A DNA stretch of 64,000 nt from Oscillospiraceae bacterium (GTDB lineage: Bacteria; Bacillota; Clostridia; Oscillospirales; Ruminococcaceae), in the NCBI GenBank assembly GCA_022787085.1, contig JALFVE010000056.1, forward strand, positions 1 to 64,000, read 5' to 3'. This document shows, in pieces, positions 50,872 to 59,287 of this stretch. Each line of letters begins with the position of its first letter. The first letter of the stretch is position 1. The translations under genes were made by a program, and so were the position numbers. The notes under the pieces are model-generated. The model saw only the letters and a program-made list of their open reading frames with translations. It searched no databases and was not told the DNA's origin.

Positions 50872-52059
50872 TCAGCTGCCATTTCTCTGCTTGTCCAGAT
50901 CTGCAAGGAAATCCTTGATTCGCTCAACGGCAGTCATTATGTGCTTGATGGAATATGCATAGGATATTCTTATATATCCCTCGCCGCATTCTCCGAAAGC
51001 GTTTCCGGGAACAACGGCAACATTATGCTCATAAAGCAGCCTTTCGCAGAATTCCTCGCTGGAAAGCCCCGTGGATTTGATGGACGGGAACACATAAAAT
51101 GCACCCTTCGGCTCAAAGCAGGTAAGTCCAATATCATTGAGCGCCTTAACAAGCCATCTTCTGCGCATATCATATTCATCACGCATTTTAACAACATCGG
51201 CGTCGCAGTTTTCCAGAGCTTCAATGGCAGCAAACTGGGAAATCGTGGGAGAGCTCATTATTGCATACTGATGGACCTTGAGCATCTGCTTAACAACAGG
51301 AGCGGGACCTGCAACATATCCCAGACGCCAGCCTGTCATGGAATATGCCTTTGAGAAGCCGTTGACCAGAAGTGTTCTTTCCCTCATTCCGTCGATCTGA
51401 ACGATAGAGCAGTGAGAACCGCTGTATGTAAGCTCGCTGTAGATCTCGTCGGAAAGGACAAGGATATCTGTCCCCCTAAGGACCTCAGCGATTTTCTCCA
51501 AATCTTCTCTTTCCATCACCGCACCTGTGGGATTATTAGGGAACGGGAGAATGAGCAGCTTGGTTCGGGGAGTGATATTCTCCCTGAGAAGCTCGGGAGT
51601 AAGGCGAAATTCGTTCTCGGCAGTTGTTCTCAGCGGAACGGGAACGCCTCCGCATAATGATACTATTGGAGAATAGCACACAAAGCTCGGTTCAACAACT
51701 AAAACCTCGTCTCCGGGGTCAATCAGGGTTCGGATAGCAATATCAATACCCTCCGAGCCTCCCACAGTAATGATGATCTCATGCTCATCATCATAGGAAA
51801 CGCCCAGCTTTCTCTCAATATATCCTCCGACAGCCTTCCTGAGCTCCATAAGACCTGCATTAGCTGTATATTTGGTTTTACCCTTTTCAAGAGCAGTAAT
51901 GGCTGCCTGTCTCACATTCCAGGGAGTCTGGAAATCGGGCTCGCCCACGCCCAGAGAGATAACATCCTCCATCTGAGCGGCAACATCAAAAAATCTTCTT
52001 ATTCCCGAGGGCTTCATCACCCTGCACTTTCCGGAAATAAGCTTATCATAATCTATCAC
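50872..52059 (-). CDS. Class I/II PLP-dependent aminotransferase
   Basis: The 395-residue protein starts with an ATGA overlap to the lrp gene. PLP-lysine is Lys237 in NGFSKAYSMTGWRLGY; SDEIYSELTY and PNNPTGAV are standard. It resembles aspartate or aromatic aminotransferases of the PatA/DapX type. The upstream Lrp-family gene may control it. The donor is unknown. Confidence 0.88.
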   Translation of the reverse strand: MIDYDKLISGKCRVMKPSGIRRFFDVAAQMEDVISLGVGEPDFQTPWNVRQAAITALEKGKTKYTANAGLMELRKAVGGYIERKLGVSYDDEHEIIITVGGSEGIDIAIRTLIDPGDEVLVVEPSFVCYSPIVSLCGGVPVPLRTTAENEFRLTPELLRENITPRTKLLILPFPNNPTGAVMEREDLEKIAEVLRGTDILVLSDEIYSELTYSGSHCSIVQIDGMRERTLLVNGFSKAYSMTGWRLGYVAGPAPVVKQMLKVHQYAIMSSPTISQFAAIEALENCDADVVKMRDEYDMRRRWLVKALNDIGLTCFEPKGAFYVFPSIKSTGLSSEEFCERLLYEHNVAVVPGNAFGECGEGYIRISYAYSIKHIMTAVERIKDFLADLDKQRNGS

Positions 52060-52535
52060 GGAGATACGAGACCCCTTTCATCTGCGGCTTCCTGCTCAAT
52101 AAAGAAGCCTTGTTCCTTATATTGCTTGAGTACAAAATGGGTGGACGTAGAAATTACGCCCTCCATGGACGAGAGACGCTGAGCCACAAAGAGAGCGATC
52201 TCCTTGTAGTTTGTTCCCCTGAGGGTAACGGCAAGGTCGAAGGAGCCTGACATAAGAGTTACAGAATCCACCTCGTCATATTCCATTATTTTACGGGCAA
52301 GCTCGTCAAAGCCGAATTCCTTTTTGGGCTTGACCTTAACCTCAATAAAGGCGGTTACAGCATTTTTGTCCGCCAGCTCGTCATTTATAATAGCGTTATA
52401 GCCCTTGATCACGCCTTTTTTCTCATAATCGGCTATCTGTGCCGCGACTTCTTCGGGAGTAATTCCCAGCATGACCGCAAGCTGTTCGTCAGAAAGTCTT
52501 GCATTTCCCTTTAAAAGCTTGATGAGAGAATCCAT
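52056..52535 (-). CDS. Lrp/AsnC family transcription regulator
   Basis: The 159-residue protein starts at ATG 52535 after AAGGAAGG. It has an N-terminal winged helix (LSDEQLAVMLGITPEEVAAQIADYEKKG) and a C-terminal RAM/AsnC sensor domain (TAFIEVKVKPKKEFGF, DSVTLMSGSFDLAVTL). Such proteins sense amino acids. Translationally coupled to the aminotransferase gene. Confidence 0.9.
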   Translation of the reverse strand: MDSLIKLLKGNARLSDEQLAVMLGITPEEVAAQIADYEKKGVIKGYNAIINDELADKNAVTAFIEVKVKPKKEFGFDELARKIMEYDEVDSVTLMSGSFDLAVTLRGTNYKEIALFVAQRLSSMEGVISTSTHFVLKQYKEQGFFIEQEAADERGLVSP

Positions 52536-52771
52536 AATAATCCTTCCTTTCTCTGTAAATCCGATTAAAATCAGGATATCGGAAATACATAATTTATTAT
52601 ACTCCATTTTTCACCATTTGTCTATATTATTTTATGAATTTTTGAGATAAAACAGGAATTATTGAAAAATACGTTCTAATAAATAAAATATTTTCAATTT
52701 TTTTCAAAAAGCACTTGACAAACTGAAATTAATATGTTAAAATAAATAAGTCGTTGAACACAGCGACTATT

Positions 52772-52860
<89 letters not shown>

Positions 52861-52888
52861 ACAGAATATTTTATTTTGTTACCATTAT

Positions 52889-52978
52889 GCAGAAGTACTC
52901 AAGTGGTGACGAGGCGCCCCTGCTAAGGGCGTAGGTCGGGAAACCGGCGCGAGGGTTCAAATCCCTCCTTCTGCGCCA
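52889..52978 (+). tRNA. tRNA-Ser(GCU)
   Basis: Acceptor GCAGAAG pairs with CTTCTGC, CCA encoded. The anticodon loop CTGCTAA carries GCT, and the variable arm is of type II. A GC hairpin (52983-53013) follows. Confidence 0.96.
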
Positions 52979-52982
52979 GATA

Positions 52983-53013
52983 AAGCCGTGTGAATGTTTA
53001 ATTTGCACGGCTT
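52983..53013 (+). terminator. Hairpin after tRNA-Ser(GCU)
   Basis: AAGCCGTG/CACGGCTT (52983-52990 with 53006-53013) then ATTTGTTT. Confidence 0.6.
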
Positions 53014-53099
53014 ATTTGTTTAAAATCCCCCAAGAAAATCGCCTGTTTTCATAAAAAAATATTTTTCTCCAAATTTCTCAAAAAAATTTGAAAAAACAC

Positions 53100-53128
53100 T
53101 TGACAAATGAAAATAAAGGTGATATAAT
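53100..53128 (+). promoter_or_regulatory. Promoter of tRNA-Ser(GGA)
   Basis: TTGACA (53100-53105), 17 bp, TATAAT (53123-53128), a perfect consensus promoter. Confidence 0.85.
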
Positions 53129-53164
53129 ATAATAGTCGTCAGGAACGACAGATAAAAGCCGTTT

Positions 53165-53257
53165 GGAGAAGTCGCCTAGCCCGGTTTATGGCGCACGACT
53201 GGAACTCGTGTATGCGTTAATAGCGCATCGAGGGTTCGAATCCCTCCTTCTCCGCCA
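53165..53257 (+). tRNA. tRNA-Ser(GGA)
   Basis: Acceptor GGAGAAG pairs with CTTCTCC, CCA encoded. Anticodon loop CTGGAAC carries GGA, and a long variable arm is present. It is followed by a 14-bp terminator stem. Confidence 0.96.
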
Positions 53258-53296
53258 AAATCCTCTTAGATTCATTATCTAAGAGGATTTTTTTGT
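53258..53296 (+). terminator. Terminator after tRNA-Ser(GGA)
   Basis: AAATCCTCTTAGAT (53258-53271) and ATCTAAGAGGATTT (53277-53290) form a 14-bp stem, then T residues. Confidence 0.85.
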
Positions 53297-53334
53297 ACCG
53301 CACATTATAGAGCACTTTTAGATAATAATACAGC

Positions 53335-53374
53335 AAAAGCTTCGGAGTATCACTAATATACTCCGAAGCTTTTT
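53335..53374. terminator. Bidirectional terminator downstream of the Rrf2 gene
   Basis: AAAAGCTTCGGAGTAT (53335-53350) pairs with its inverse at 53358-53373; A/T tracts flank both sides. It ends two bases before the rrf2 stop. Confidence 0.8.
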
Positions 53375-53376
53375 CA

Positions 53377-53814
53377 TTATATCACATAATCATGGCTGCT
53401 GATATTTTTTGAATGATTAACGATATCCTCAATGGTAATATTATCCACCACATCGGTAATTGCGCTGTAAAGCTTCTGCCAGACAAAAAGAGTAGCGCAC
53501 TCCTCCGCCCTCTCGCACTGATTAACATTATCCTCAAGACAGGCAACAGGTGCAAGATTGCCCTCGGTGAGCCTGAGTATCATACCGATAGTGTAGTATT
53601 TGGGAGGATTTGTGAGCTTGTAGCCGCCCTGAGCGCCCCTGACGCTTTTCACAAATCCTGCACGGCTGAGAAGTATCACGATCTGCTCGAGATACTTGAC
53701 GCTGATATTCTGATTTTTGGCAATATCCTTGAGGGGAATGGCACTGCCGTTGTCATTCATAGCAAGGTCGCACATCATTCTCAGAGCATAACGTCCCTTT
53801 GTAGAGATCTTCAT
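53377..53814 (-). CDS. Rrf2 family transcription regulator (Fe-S type)
   Basis: The 145-residue protein starts at ATG 53814, nine bases after AAAGGA. It has an N-terminal winged helix (KISTKGRYALRMM, SVKYLEQIVILLSRAGFVKSVRGAQGGY) and the three-Cys cluster Cys92-x7-Cys100-x5-Cys106 for a [2Fe-2S] cluster, as in IscR. No isc genes are adjacent in the window. Its own promoter carries an inverted repeat, so it is probably autoregulated. Confidence 0.9.
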   Translation of the reverse strand: MKISTKGRYALRMMCDLAMNDNGSAIPLKDIAKNQNISVKYLEQIVILLSRAGFVKSVRGAQGGYKLTNPPKYYTIGMILRLTEGNLAPVACLEDNVNQCERAEECATLFVWQKLYSAITDVVDNITIEDIVNHSKNISSHDYVI

Positions 53815-53836
53815 TGCATCAAGTCCTTTCAAGTTC

Positions 53837-53889
53837 TACTAAGTCTATTAGATTAGTATTATTATACATCAAACAAAACGCAATGTCAA
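53837..53889 (-). promoter_or_regulatory. Promoter and self-operator of the Rrf2 gene
   Basis: On the minus strand TTGACA (53889-53884), 17 bp, TATAAT (53866-53861). Just downstream, TACTAA-N10-TTAGTA (53837-53858) is a perfect inverted repeat that covers the likely transcription start. It is a good candidate Rrf2 binding site. Confidence 0.7.
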
Positions 53890-53896
53890 TAGCCAA

Positions 53897-54394
53897 TTAT
53901 CGGTTATCCACCTTTTCGGGATACATATCATGCTCGCTGAGTCTCCGAAAAGCCATCTCCTCAAATTTAGTTCCTTTTCTGCCGTAATTGCAGTAAGGAT
54001 CAATGGAAATTCCGCCTCGGGGCGTAAATTTTCCCCACACCTCGATATATTTTGGGTCCATAAGCCTGATAAGGTCCTTCATGATAATATTAACGCAGTC
54101 CTCATGGAAATCCCCGTGATTGCGGAAGCTGAAAAGATAAAGCTTCAGCGATTTTGATTCTACCATTTTTATATCGGGAATATATGAAATATAAATTGTG
54201 GCAAAATCGGGCTGTCCCGTAATAGGACAAAGGCTTGTAAATTCGGGACAGTTGAATTTGACAAAATAATCATTTTCCTGATGCTTGTTCACAAATGTTT
54301 CAAGCACCTGGGGTGCATAATCATCGGGATATTTTGTTTTCTGATTTCCGAGCAGTGTTATGCCCTGTTTTTCCTCTGCGGATCTTCCTTCCAT
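53897..54394 (-). CDS. queF: NADPH-dependent preQ0 reductase
   Basis: The ATG at 54394 is the better start (AGGAG eight bases before); it gives 165 residues, the short unimodular type. Catalytic Cys56 lies in [11 protein letters not shown] with Asp63 two residues after QP, and FRNHGDFHE is the second family motif. It reduces preQ0 to preQ1 in queuosine synthesis. No other que genes are in the window. Confidence 0.93.
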   Translation of the reverse strand: MEGRSAEEKQGITLLGNQKTKYPDDYAPQVLETFVNKHQENDYFVKFNCPEFTSLCPITGQPDFATIYISYIPDIKMVESKSLKLYLFSFRNHGDFHEDCVNIIMKDLIRLMDPKYIEVWGKFTPRGGISIDPYCNYGRKGTKFEEMAFRRLSEHDMYPEKVDNR

Positions 54395-54449
54395 GTTCAT
54401 CACTCCTGTAATAATATAATAACCGCCCCCTGAGGCGGTTATCAATAAT

Positions 54450-54478
54450 ATTATAACTGAAATAGCCTTAGCTGTCAA
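54450..54478 (-). promoter_or_regulatory. queF promoter within the end of trxA
   Basis: TTGACA (54478-54473), 17 bp, TATAAT (54455-54450) on the minus strand. The -35 box overlaps the thioredoxin stop codon. An AACCGCC/GGCGGTT hairpin lies in the leader. Confidence 0.75.
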
Positions 54479-54786
54479 GTTGCTTTTTCAATAAGACTCA
54501 GAATGACCTGCTTTGACGCAGCCCCCACATGACGAGCGATCTCGCTGCCGTTTTTCACCGCAACAAATGTGGGTATGCTCGAGATTCCGAATTTCTGCGC
54601 AGCCTCGGGAACCTCGTCCACATTCACCTTGTAAACCTCAAATCCCGAAGCCTCCTTTGCTATCTCCCCGATAAGAGGAGCCATCATCCGACAGGGACCG
54701 CACCACTCTGCAAAAAAGTCCACAAGCACAGGTGACGCTGCATCCATAACCCTTTCATTAAATTCAGACATACTTTTAATTTCCAT
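54475..54786 (-). CDS. trxA: Thioredoxin
   Basis: The 103-residue protein starts at ATG 54786 after AAAGG. The redox motif WCGPC (Cys29, Cys32) and the cis-Pro in SSIPTF are present. The usual short thioredoxin fold is complete. Confidence 0.95.
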   Translation of the reverse strand: MEIKSMSEFNERVMDAASPVLVDFFAEWCGPCRMMAPLIGEIAKEASGFEVYKVNVDEVPEAAQKFGISSIPTFVAVKNGSEIARHVGAASKQVILSLIEKAT

Positions 54787-54805
54787 ATTAACCAACCTTT
54801 CATAA

Positions 54806-56125
54806 TCAAACTGCCTGTTTTGCAGTATTATTATTATCAGTCTGAGCAGGAGTATTCGGGAGACAAACGGTAATTCTGGTACCGATATCCTTGTAAGAAA
54901 TTACCTCGAAATGACCTCCGTGACGATCAACTATCCATTTTGCAATGGAAAGTCCCAGACCCGTTCCGCCTGTTTCCCTCGTTCTTGCAGGGTCGGAGCG
55001 GAAAAATCTGTCAAAAATAAGAGGAATATCCTTTTCGTCTATACCAATACCCGTATCCTGAATCTCAAAGCATTTCTCGCCCTTCTCCCCCGACATGACC
55101 CTGAGCGTGATAGTGTTGCCCTTGGGAGTATATTTTTTAGCATTGTCGCAGAGAATACGGGCAGTCTGCTTCATCATTGAAACATCTGCATATACCGAAA
55201 GTTCGTCCTTGATATCAAGATTGTAAACATGGTCGGGGTCGATCATCTCCGCCTCGGAATGTACCTCTCTTATCATATCAGAAAGAGAAAATTCGGTCAT
55301 ATTCACAGGCTGCCTGCCGTTATCGCCTCTTGCAAGGAATAAAAGCTGCTCCACAAGCTTGTTCATATTTTCCGATTCATTTTTAATAGCGGTAATACCC
55401 TCGTCAAGAATTTTTTCGTCGGTTTTGCCCCATCGGTCAAGCATATCGGCATAGCCCTTAATAACGGCAATAGGCGTTCTCAGCTCATGGGAGGCATCCG
55501 AAACAAATCTTGACTGGCTCTTGTAAGCGTTTCTCATTCTGTCAAGAAGATCGTTTATCGCCTGCTCTATACGCTTCAGATCGCGGTTTCCCGTGGATAT
55601 GTGAATATCGCTGTCCATGGGGTCAATGCTTCCGATGGCGGATTCGATATCATCGAAGTTGTACTGACTGTTATGCGCCGCAGCGGTAAGCTCGGTGGCA
55701 GTCACAGCTATCTTATTAAGCGGACTGAGCATTTTTTTTGCTCTGAAATACTCGGGAAGAAATGTAACGACCCATATTACAGCCTGAACCATGCCCATAA
55801 GACATATCCCGCAGGTAAGAGCCTGAGCAAAGGCACCGCATTTAACGGAATAATCGCCGAATGTGTAAATGCCCGAACCAATGGCAGCCCAGAAGGTGTC
55901 AGCTGTTGCATTAGCCTTAAACGGCTCAAAATCGAAAAAAAATCCTCTCGGAATATCAATGTCAAAAAACGAAAAATAATTTGCTTCAGCCGCCATGCAC
56001 CAGCTTATCACCGAAAACAGAACAATGAAAAGATTGCAGATCAGATAATTTCCCAGACGTTCAAGCTGCTTGCTGGCAGCTATCTGCCCCGCAATAGAGC
56101 TGCTGTCAGCCTGTTTTTTTTCCAC
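54806..56125 (-). CDS. Two-component sensor histidine kinase
   Basis: The 439-residue protein has two transmembrane helices (about 28-48 and 100-125) with a modest extracellular loop between, a linker-HAMP region to about 205, HisKA with SHELRTPIAVIKGYADML (His about 216) and HATPase with DNAKKYTPKG and GTGLGLSIAKWIVDRHGG. It is the partner of the response regulator upstream in the same operon, although a lipase gene lies between them. Confidence 0.92.
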   Translation of the reverse strand: MEKKQADSSSIAGQIAASKQLERLGNYLICNLFIVLFSVISWCMAAEANYFSFFDIDIPRGFFFDFEPFKANATADTFWAAIGSGIYTFGDYSVKCGAFAQALTCGICLMGMVQAVIWVVTFLPEYFRAKKMLSPLNKIAVTATELTAAAHNSQYNFDDIESAIGSIDPMDSDIHISTGNRDLKRIEQAINDLLDRMRNAYKSQSRFVSDASHELRTPIAVIKGYADMLDRWGKTDEKILDEGITAIKNESENMNKLVEQLLFLARGDNGRQPVNMTEFSLSDMIREVHSEAEMIDPDHVYNLDIKDELSVYADVSMMKQTARILCDNAKKYTPKGNTITLRVMSGEKGEKCFEIQDTGIGIDEKDIPLIFDRFFRSDPARTRETGGTGLGLSIAKWIVDRHGGHFEVISYKDIGTRITVCLPNTPAQTDNNNTAKQAV

Positions 56126-56143
56126 CGTTCCACCTCCGTTTTT

Positions 56144-56962
56144 TTAAAAATCAAGCTCCCTGAGCCCCTTGATGATATCAACATAAAAATCGGTAATATC
56201 CGAAATATCACCTTCCTTTTCCGAAGAAAGCCTGTGCCTGCGCATATCGACCTCGTCACAGTGAGAAATTCCCCGTCCGTTGCTGCCGTAAAAAACGCCC
56301 TTGAAATTCGTCCATTTAACAGCTCTCGGAGCAAGCAAACCGTCATTCTCGCCCTCGAAATGATTGACAATAGCCCATGGAACCGCCATAAAAATATCGG
56401 AGGACATTTTCCTCATTGCAAAAGCATAGCTCTGATAATAAACGCCCTCAGCGTCGGGATTTTCTCTGTTAAACCGTTCAGCATCGGCAGTTCGGAAGCT
56501 TTTTACAGCCTCATAGGTGTGAGGAGCTTTATCCCCTAAAAGTCTGAACCACAGATCGCAGGCACCGCAGCCAAGCTTTACAGCCGCCTGCGGAAATCTC
56601 ATCAGCTTATCCACAGTCACAGAGCCGTTGTGAGGCGTGGAAACGGTTGTAAGAGAAGCCACCTTTCCGCTATATCCCATCGAAGAAATGAGATATCTCG
56701 CCTCAAGCCCTCCCTTTGAATGAGCGATAATATTAGCCTTTTCTGCACCCGAAACGGCAAGAGCATTTTCAAGGGAAACACGCAGCTGACGGGCATTGCT
56801 TTCAATGCTGCCATTGCTGTCCTGTCCGCCGAAAAAAACCTCTGCGCCGTTTTCTTCAAGAGCCTTTGGGATACGTCCCCAGTAACCGATAGCTTTAAAA
56901 TCCCGAAAGCCCATTCCGTGAACAAGAAGAACGGGATATTTCAGCCTGTCACTTGATGACAT
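56144..56962 (-). CDS. Lipase-like alpha/beta hydrolase
   Basis: The 272-residue protein has the oxyanion segment VLLVHGMGF and the nucleophile motif IAHSKGGLEARY (GxSxG variant), with STPHNGS after it, as in triacylglycerol lipases and their bacterial relatives. There is no clear signal peptide. It begins 14 bases before the response-regulator stop and ends 18 bases before the kinase gene, inside the two-component operon. Substrate unknown. Confidence 0.83.
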   Translation of the reverse strand: MSSSDRLKYPVLLVHGMGFRDFKAIGYWGRIPKALEENGAEVFFGGQDSNGSIESNARQLRVSLENALAVSGAEKANIIAHSKGGLEARYLISSMGYSGKVASLTTVSTPHNGSVTVDKLMRFPQAAVKLGCGACDLWFRLLGDKAPHTYEAVKSFRTADAERFNRENPDAEGVYYQSYAFAMRKMSSDIFMAVPWAIVNHFEGENDGLLAPRAVKWTNFKGVFYGSNGRGISHCDEVDMRRHRLSSEKEGDISDITDFYVDIIKGLRELDF

Positions 56963-57632
56963 AACCCACTCCCCTGACCGTCTGGATATATTTGGTATCG
57001 GAAACCTCCTCCAGCTTGCTTCTGAGGTATCTTATGTAAACATCGACCACGTTAGTCTCACCGAAATAATCATATCCCCATACCCGCTCAAGAAGCTGCT
57101 CACGGGTGAGAACAATGGAAACATTCTCTAAAAGAGCCTGCAAAAGTCCAAATTCCTTGACTGTAAGCTCCAAAGGCTTTCCTCCGCAGGTCACGGTGTG
57201 ACGTGCGGTGTCCATTGAAAGCTCCTTGAAGGTAATGACCTCATCCTTGTCCTTTTCCTCTCCCGAGGGGCGGTGCTGACGAAGAGTGACACGTATCCTT
57301 GCCAGCAGCTCTTCAATGGCAAAGGGCTTTGTGATATAATCGTCCGCACCCATATCAAGCCCCGAAACCTTGTCCATGACCGAATCTCTTGCAGTAAGCA
57401 TGATAACAGGCACGTTGTTTTCAGCCTTTCTGAGCCTTCTCAGGACCTCGAGACCGTTAAGCCCGGGGAGCATTATATCCAGAAGCACAAGGTCGAATTT
57501 ACCGCTTTCCGCAAGCTCAAGACCCTCTCTGCCATCGCCTGCCACCGCAGTTTCATAATCCTCGTGCTCAAGCTCCAGCTGAATAAACCTTGCCAGCTGA
57601 TGTTCGTCCTCAACAATAAGAATTTTTGACAT
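56949..57632 (-). CDS. OmpR-family response regulator
   Basis: The start is taken at ATG 57632 (MSKILIVEDEHQL) after AGGAG; 227 residues. The receiver domain has the phospho-acceptor Asp in LVLLDIMLPGLNG and the conserved Lys in YITKPFAIEE. The C-terminal winged helix ends in TVRGVGYVIK. It lies 11 bases after the DUF4342-like gene. Confidence 0.94.
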   Translation of the reverse strand: MSKILIVEDEHQLARFIQLELEHEDYETAVAGDGREGLELAESGKFDLVLLDIMLPGLNGLEVLRRLRKAENNVPVIMLTARDSVMDKVSGLDMGADDYITKPFAIEELLARIRVTLRQHRPSGEEKDKDEVITFKELSMDTARHTVTCGGKPLELTVKEFGLLQALLENVSIVLTREQLLERVWGYDYFGETNVVDVYIRYLRSKLEEVSDTKYIQTVRGVGYVIK

Positions 57633-57643
57633 AAAAATGACTC

Positions 57644-58120
57644 CTATTCGGATTTTCTGATAGAATAGCTGCATCCGTTAAATAACGTGATAATGACAAT
57701 AAGGAAGCAAAGACCCACGGTGCAGCAAAGGAGAATGACCGCCAGCAGCAGCGGAAAAACAAGCCTTTCCTCACCGTTTTTGGATATCACCACCTGATAC
57801 TTGAGGATATCCCGCATAAATTCGCAGAGATTCTCCCATGCAAGACCAATAAATTCCTTGAAATTATCAGCGTCAGCGGCAGTTTTCTTGCTGTAAGAGT
57901 AATAATCAGGCCTCAGACCTGTAGAATACTTGTTAGTTTTTGAGGAGCCGAGCTTACCGCGCCTTTCAAGGATAATCATTGCCTCTAACAGGTCAAAGTC
58001 TGCTTCCTTGAGCACTTCTCCGGCTTCTTCATATGATATGCCGCATTTTTCAACAAGCTTTTCAGCCATTTCGTGATGTTCCACCGGAAAACTCCTTTCA
58101 ATTTTCTTTAAACTCAGCAT
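57644..58120 (-). CDS. UBA-like/DUF4342-type membrane protein, first gene of the two-component operon
   Basis: The 158-residue protein has an N-terminal UBA-like helix bundle (MAEKLVEKCGISYEEAGEVLKEADFDLLEAMIILE) and one C-terminal transmembrane segment (VFPLLLAVILLCCTVGLCFLIVIITLF). A YQVVISKNGEE strand just before it matches the two paralogues downstream. The response regulator starts 11 bases after its stop. Function unknown. Confidence 0.7.
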   Translation of the reverse strand: MLSLKKIERSFPVEHHEMAEKLVEKCGISYEEAGEVLKEADFDLLEAMIILERRGKLGSSKTNKYSTGLRPDYYSYSKKTAADADNFKEFIGLAWENLCEFMRDILKYQVVISKNGEERLVFPLLLAVILLCCTVGLCFLIVIITLFNGCSYSIRKSE

Positions 58121-58188
58121 AAGCTCAGCCTTTCATCAAATATTATATCAGATAAAAAAGACGAATACAACAAAAATCTATTAACAAT

Positions 58189-58230
58189 AATGCCGCATTT
58201 CCTTATTTTGTATATTCGGGAAATGCGGCA
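58189..58230 (-). terminator. Terminator of the gene at 58242
   Basis: TGCCGCATTTCC and GGAAATGCGGCA (58191-58202 with 58219-58230), then TTATTG on the minus strand. Confidence 0.7.
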
Positions 58231-58241
58231 GATAAGAAAAA

Positions 58242-58751
58242 TCACTTGTTAAAAAAGCCGTTGTCATAGGATTCATTATCCTGAGAATAGGTGTATTCGG
58301 GAGCCGAATTAACCGTATCTGCGGGCTTTGAAAAGCCGAAAACGAAATCCTTGGAGAAATCGGGACCCGTAAATGTGTATCTGATACCGAAGAAAAGGGA
58401 AATTATCACCACAGGAATAATGATCTCCCCGAGAAGAAGCGCAGAGATCAAAGCAGCGATCACAGGAATACAGAAATATTCTCTGCTGCCCGATATCCTT
58501 ACATTGTTTCTGCAAAGCTTTCTGAAAAAGCCTCCTGCGCAATTTGCAGCGGCACGAGTATTTCTTTTCAAGCTCTGCTTTGCATTATCCCAAGGATCTT
58601 CAGTGCAGCCCTTTTTGCTGTTCTGAGCCTTCTCAAGCATCACAGCAGCGGAAACCATATCCTTTCCGCAGGCTTCATAAGCATATCTTGCTTCTTCAAA
58701 GCTTGCTCCTGTTTTGTTAACAAGCTCGCTTACATTTTCAAAATCGTTCAT
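58242..58751 (-). CDS. UBA-like/DUF4342-type membrane protein
   Basis: The 169-residue protein repeats the layout of the gene at 57644: a UBA-like domain (NVSELVNKTGASFEEARYAYEACGKDMVSAAVMLE), a basic linker, the NNVRISGSREYFCIPVI strand and a transmembrane segment with GEIIIPVVIISLFFGIRYTF. A disordered tail rich in Tyr/Asn/Asp ends it. Function unknown. Confidence 0.7.
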   Translation of the reverse strand: MNDFENVSELVNKTGASFEEARYAYEACGKDMVSAAVMLEKAQNSKKGCTEDPWDNAKQSLKRNTRAAANCAGGFFRKLCRNNVRISGSREYFCIPVIAALISALLLGEIIIPVVIISLFFGIRYTFTGPDFSKDFVFGFSKPADTVNSAPEYTYSQDNESYDNGFFNK

Positions 58752-58853
58752 AATAAATCCTTTCTAAGCCTTTCATGCTCATTGCAAATATTATATCCCG
58801 TACGGATTAAACCGAGTTGTGATTAAGATTAAAAACTGATTAAAAAATTTTTG

Positions 58854-59126
58854 TTACGGTCTGAAGGATATCTTTTTCTGAGGGATATCCTCACCACCGA
58901 TTGTGTACTCAACACCGCAGAAAAGTGAAATTAGGATCACAGGAACTGAGATCTCAAGGGTGAGCAGTGCAATAATCAGAAACGCAAGCACAGGCATACG
59001 TAAAATATCCCTTGTTCTTGAAATTGTGATGTCATTCCTGCAAAGGATCGAGAAAAACCTCTTTACCTTATTTAAGTAGCCCTCACCTGCAGATTTGATC
59101 TCGGGAAGATTTTTGTTTTCATTCAT
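58854..59126 (-). CDS. DUF4342-type membrane protein without UBA part
   Basis: The 90-residue protein has the C-terminal module of its two neighbours (RNDITISRTRDILRMPVL..., VPVILISLFCGVEYTIGG) but no UBA-like part. Similar order and proximity indicate duplication. It lies between the second paralogue and the GH25 gene on the same strand. Confidence 0.68.
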   Translation of the reverse strand: MNENKNLPEIKSAGEGYLNKVKRFFSILCRNDITISRTRDILRMPVLAFLIIALLTLEISVPVILISLFCGVEYTIGGEDIPQKKISFRP

Positions 59127-59252
59127 TTAAATGACCATCCTTTCAAATATGTGTTGTTTTGTTATGAGTATATAATACACCATATAAATTAAACCGTATT
59201 TTAAGGACGATTAAAATCCCATTAGAGAATAATTTGCTTTTGAAAAAAAAAA

Positions 59253-59282
59253 GCGGCGGAGCATTTTACTATGCCCCGCCGC
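59253..59282 (-). terminator. Terminator of the GH25 gene
   Basis: GCGGCGGAGCAT and ATGCCCCGCCGC (59253-59264 with 59271-59282), with ten T on the minus strand. Confidence 0.8.
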
Positions 59283-59287
59283 ATCAA

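Noticed and set aside
54394..54478. preQ1 riboswitch in front of queF
   Set aside because: The leader between the promoter and queF holds only an AACCGCC/GGCGGTT hairpin. The short preQ1 aptamer pattern (a small stem with an A-rich tail containing CTA-like contacts) is not visible.
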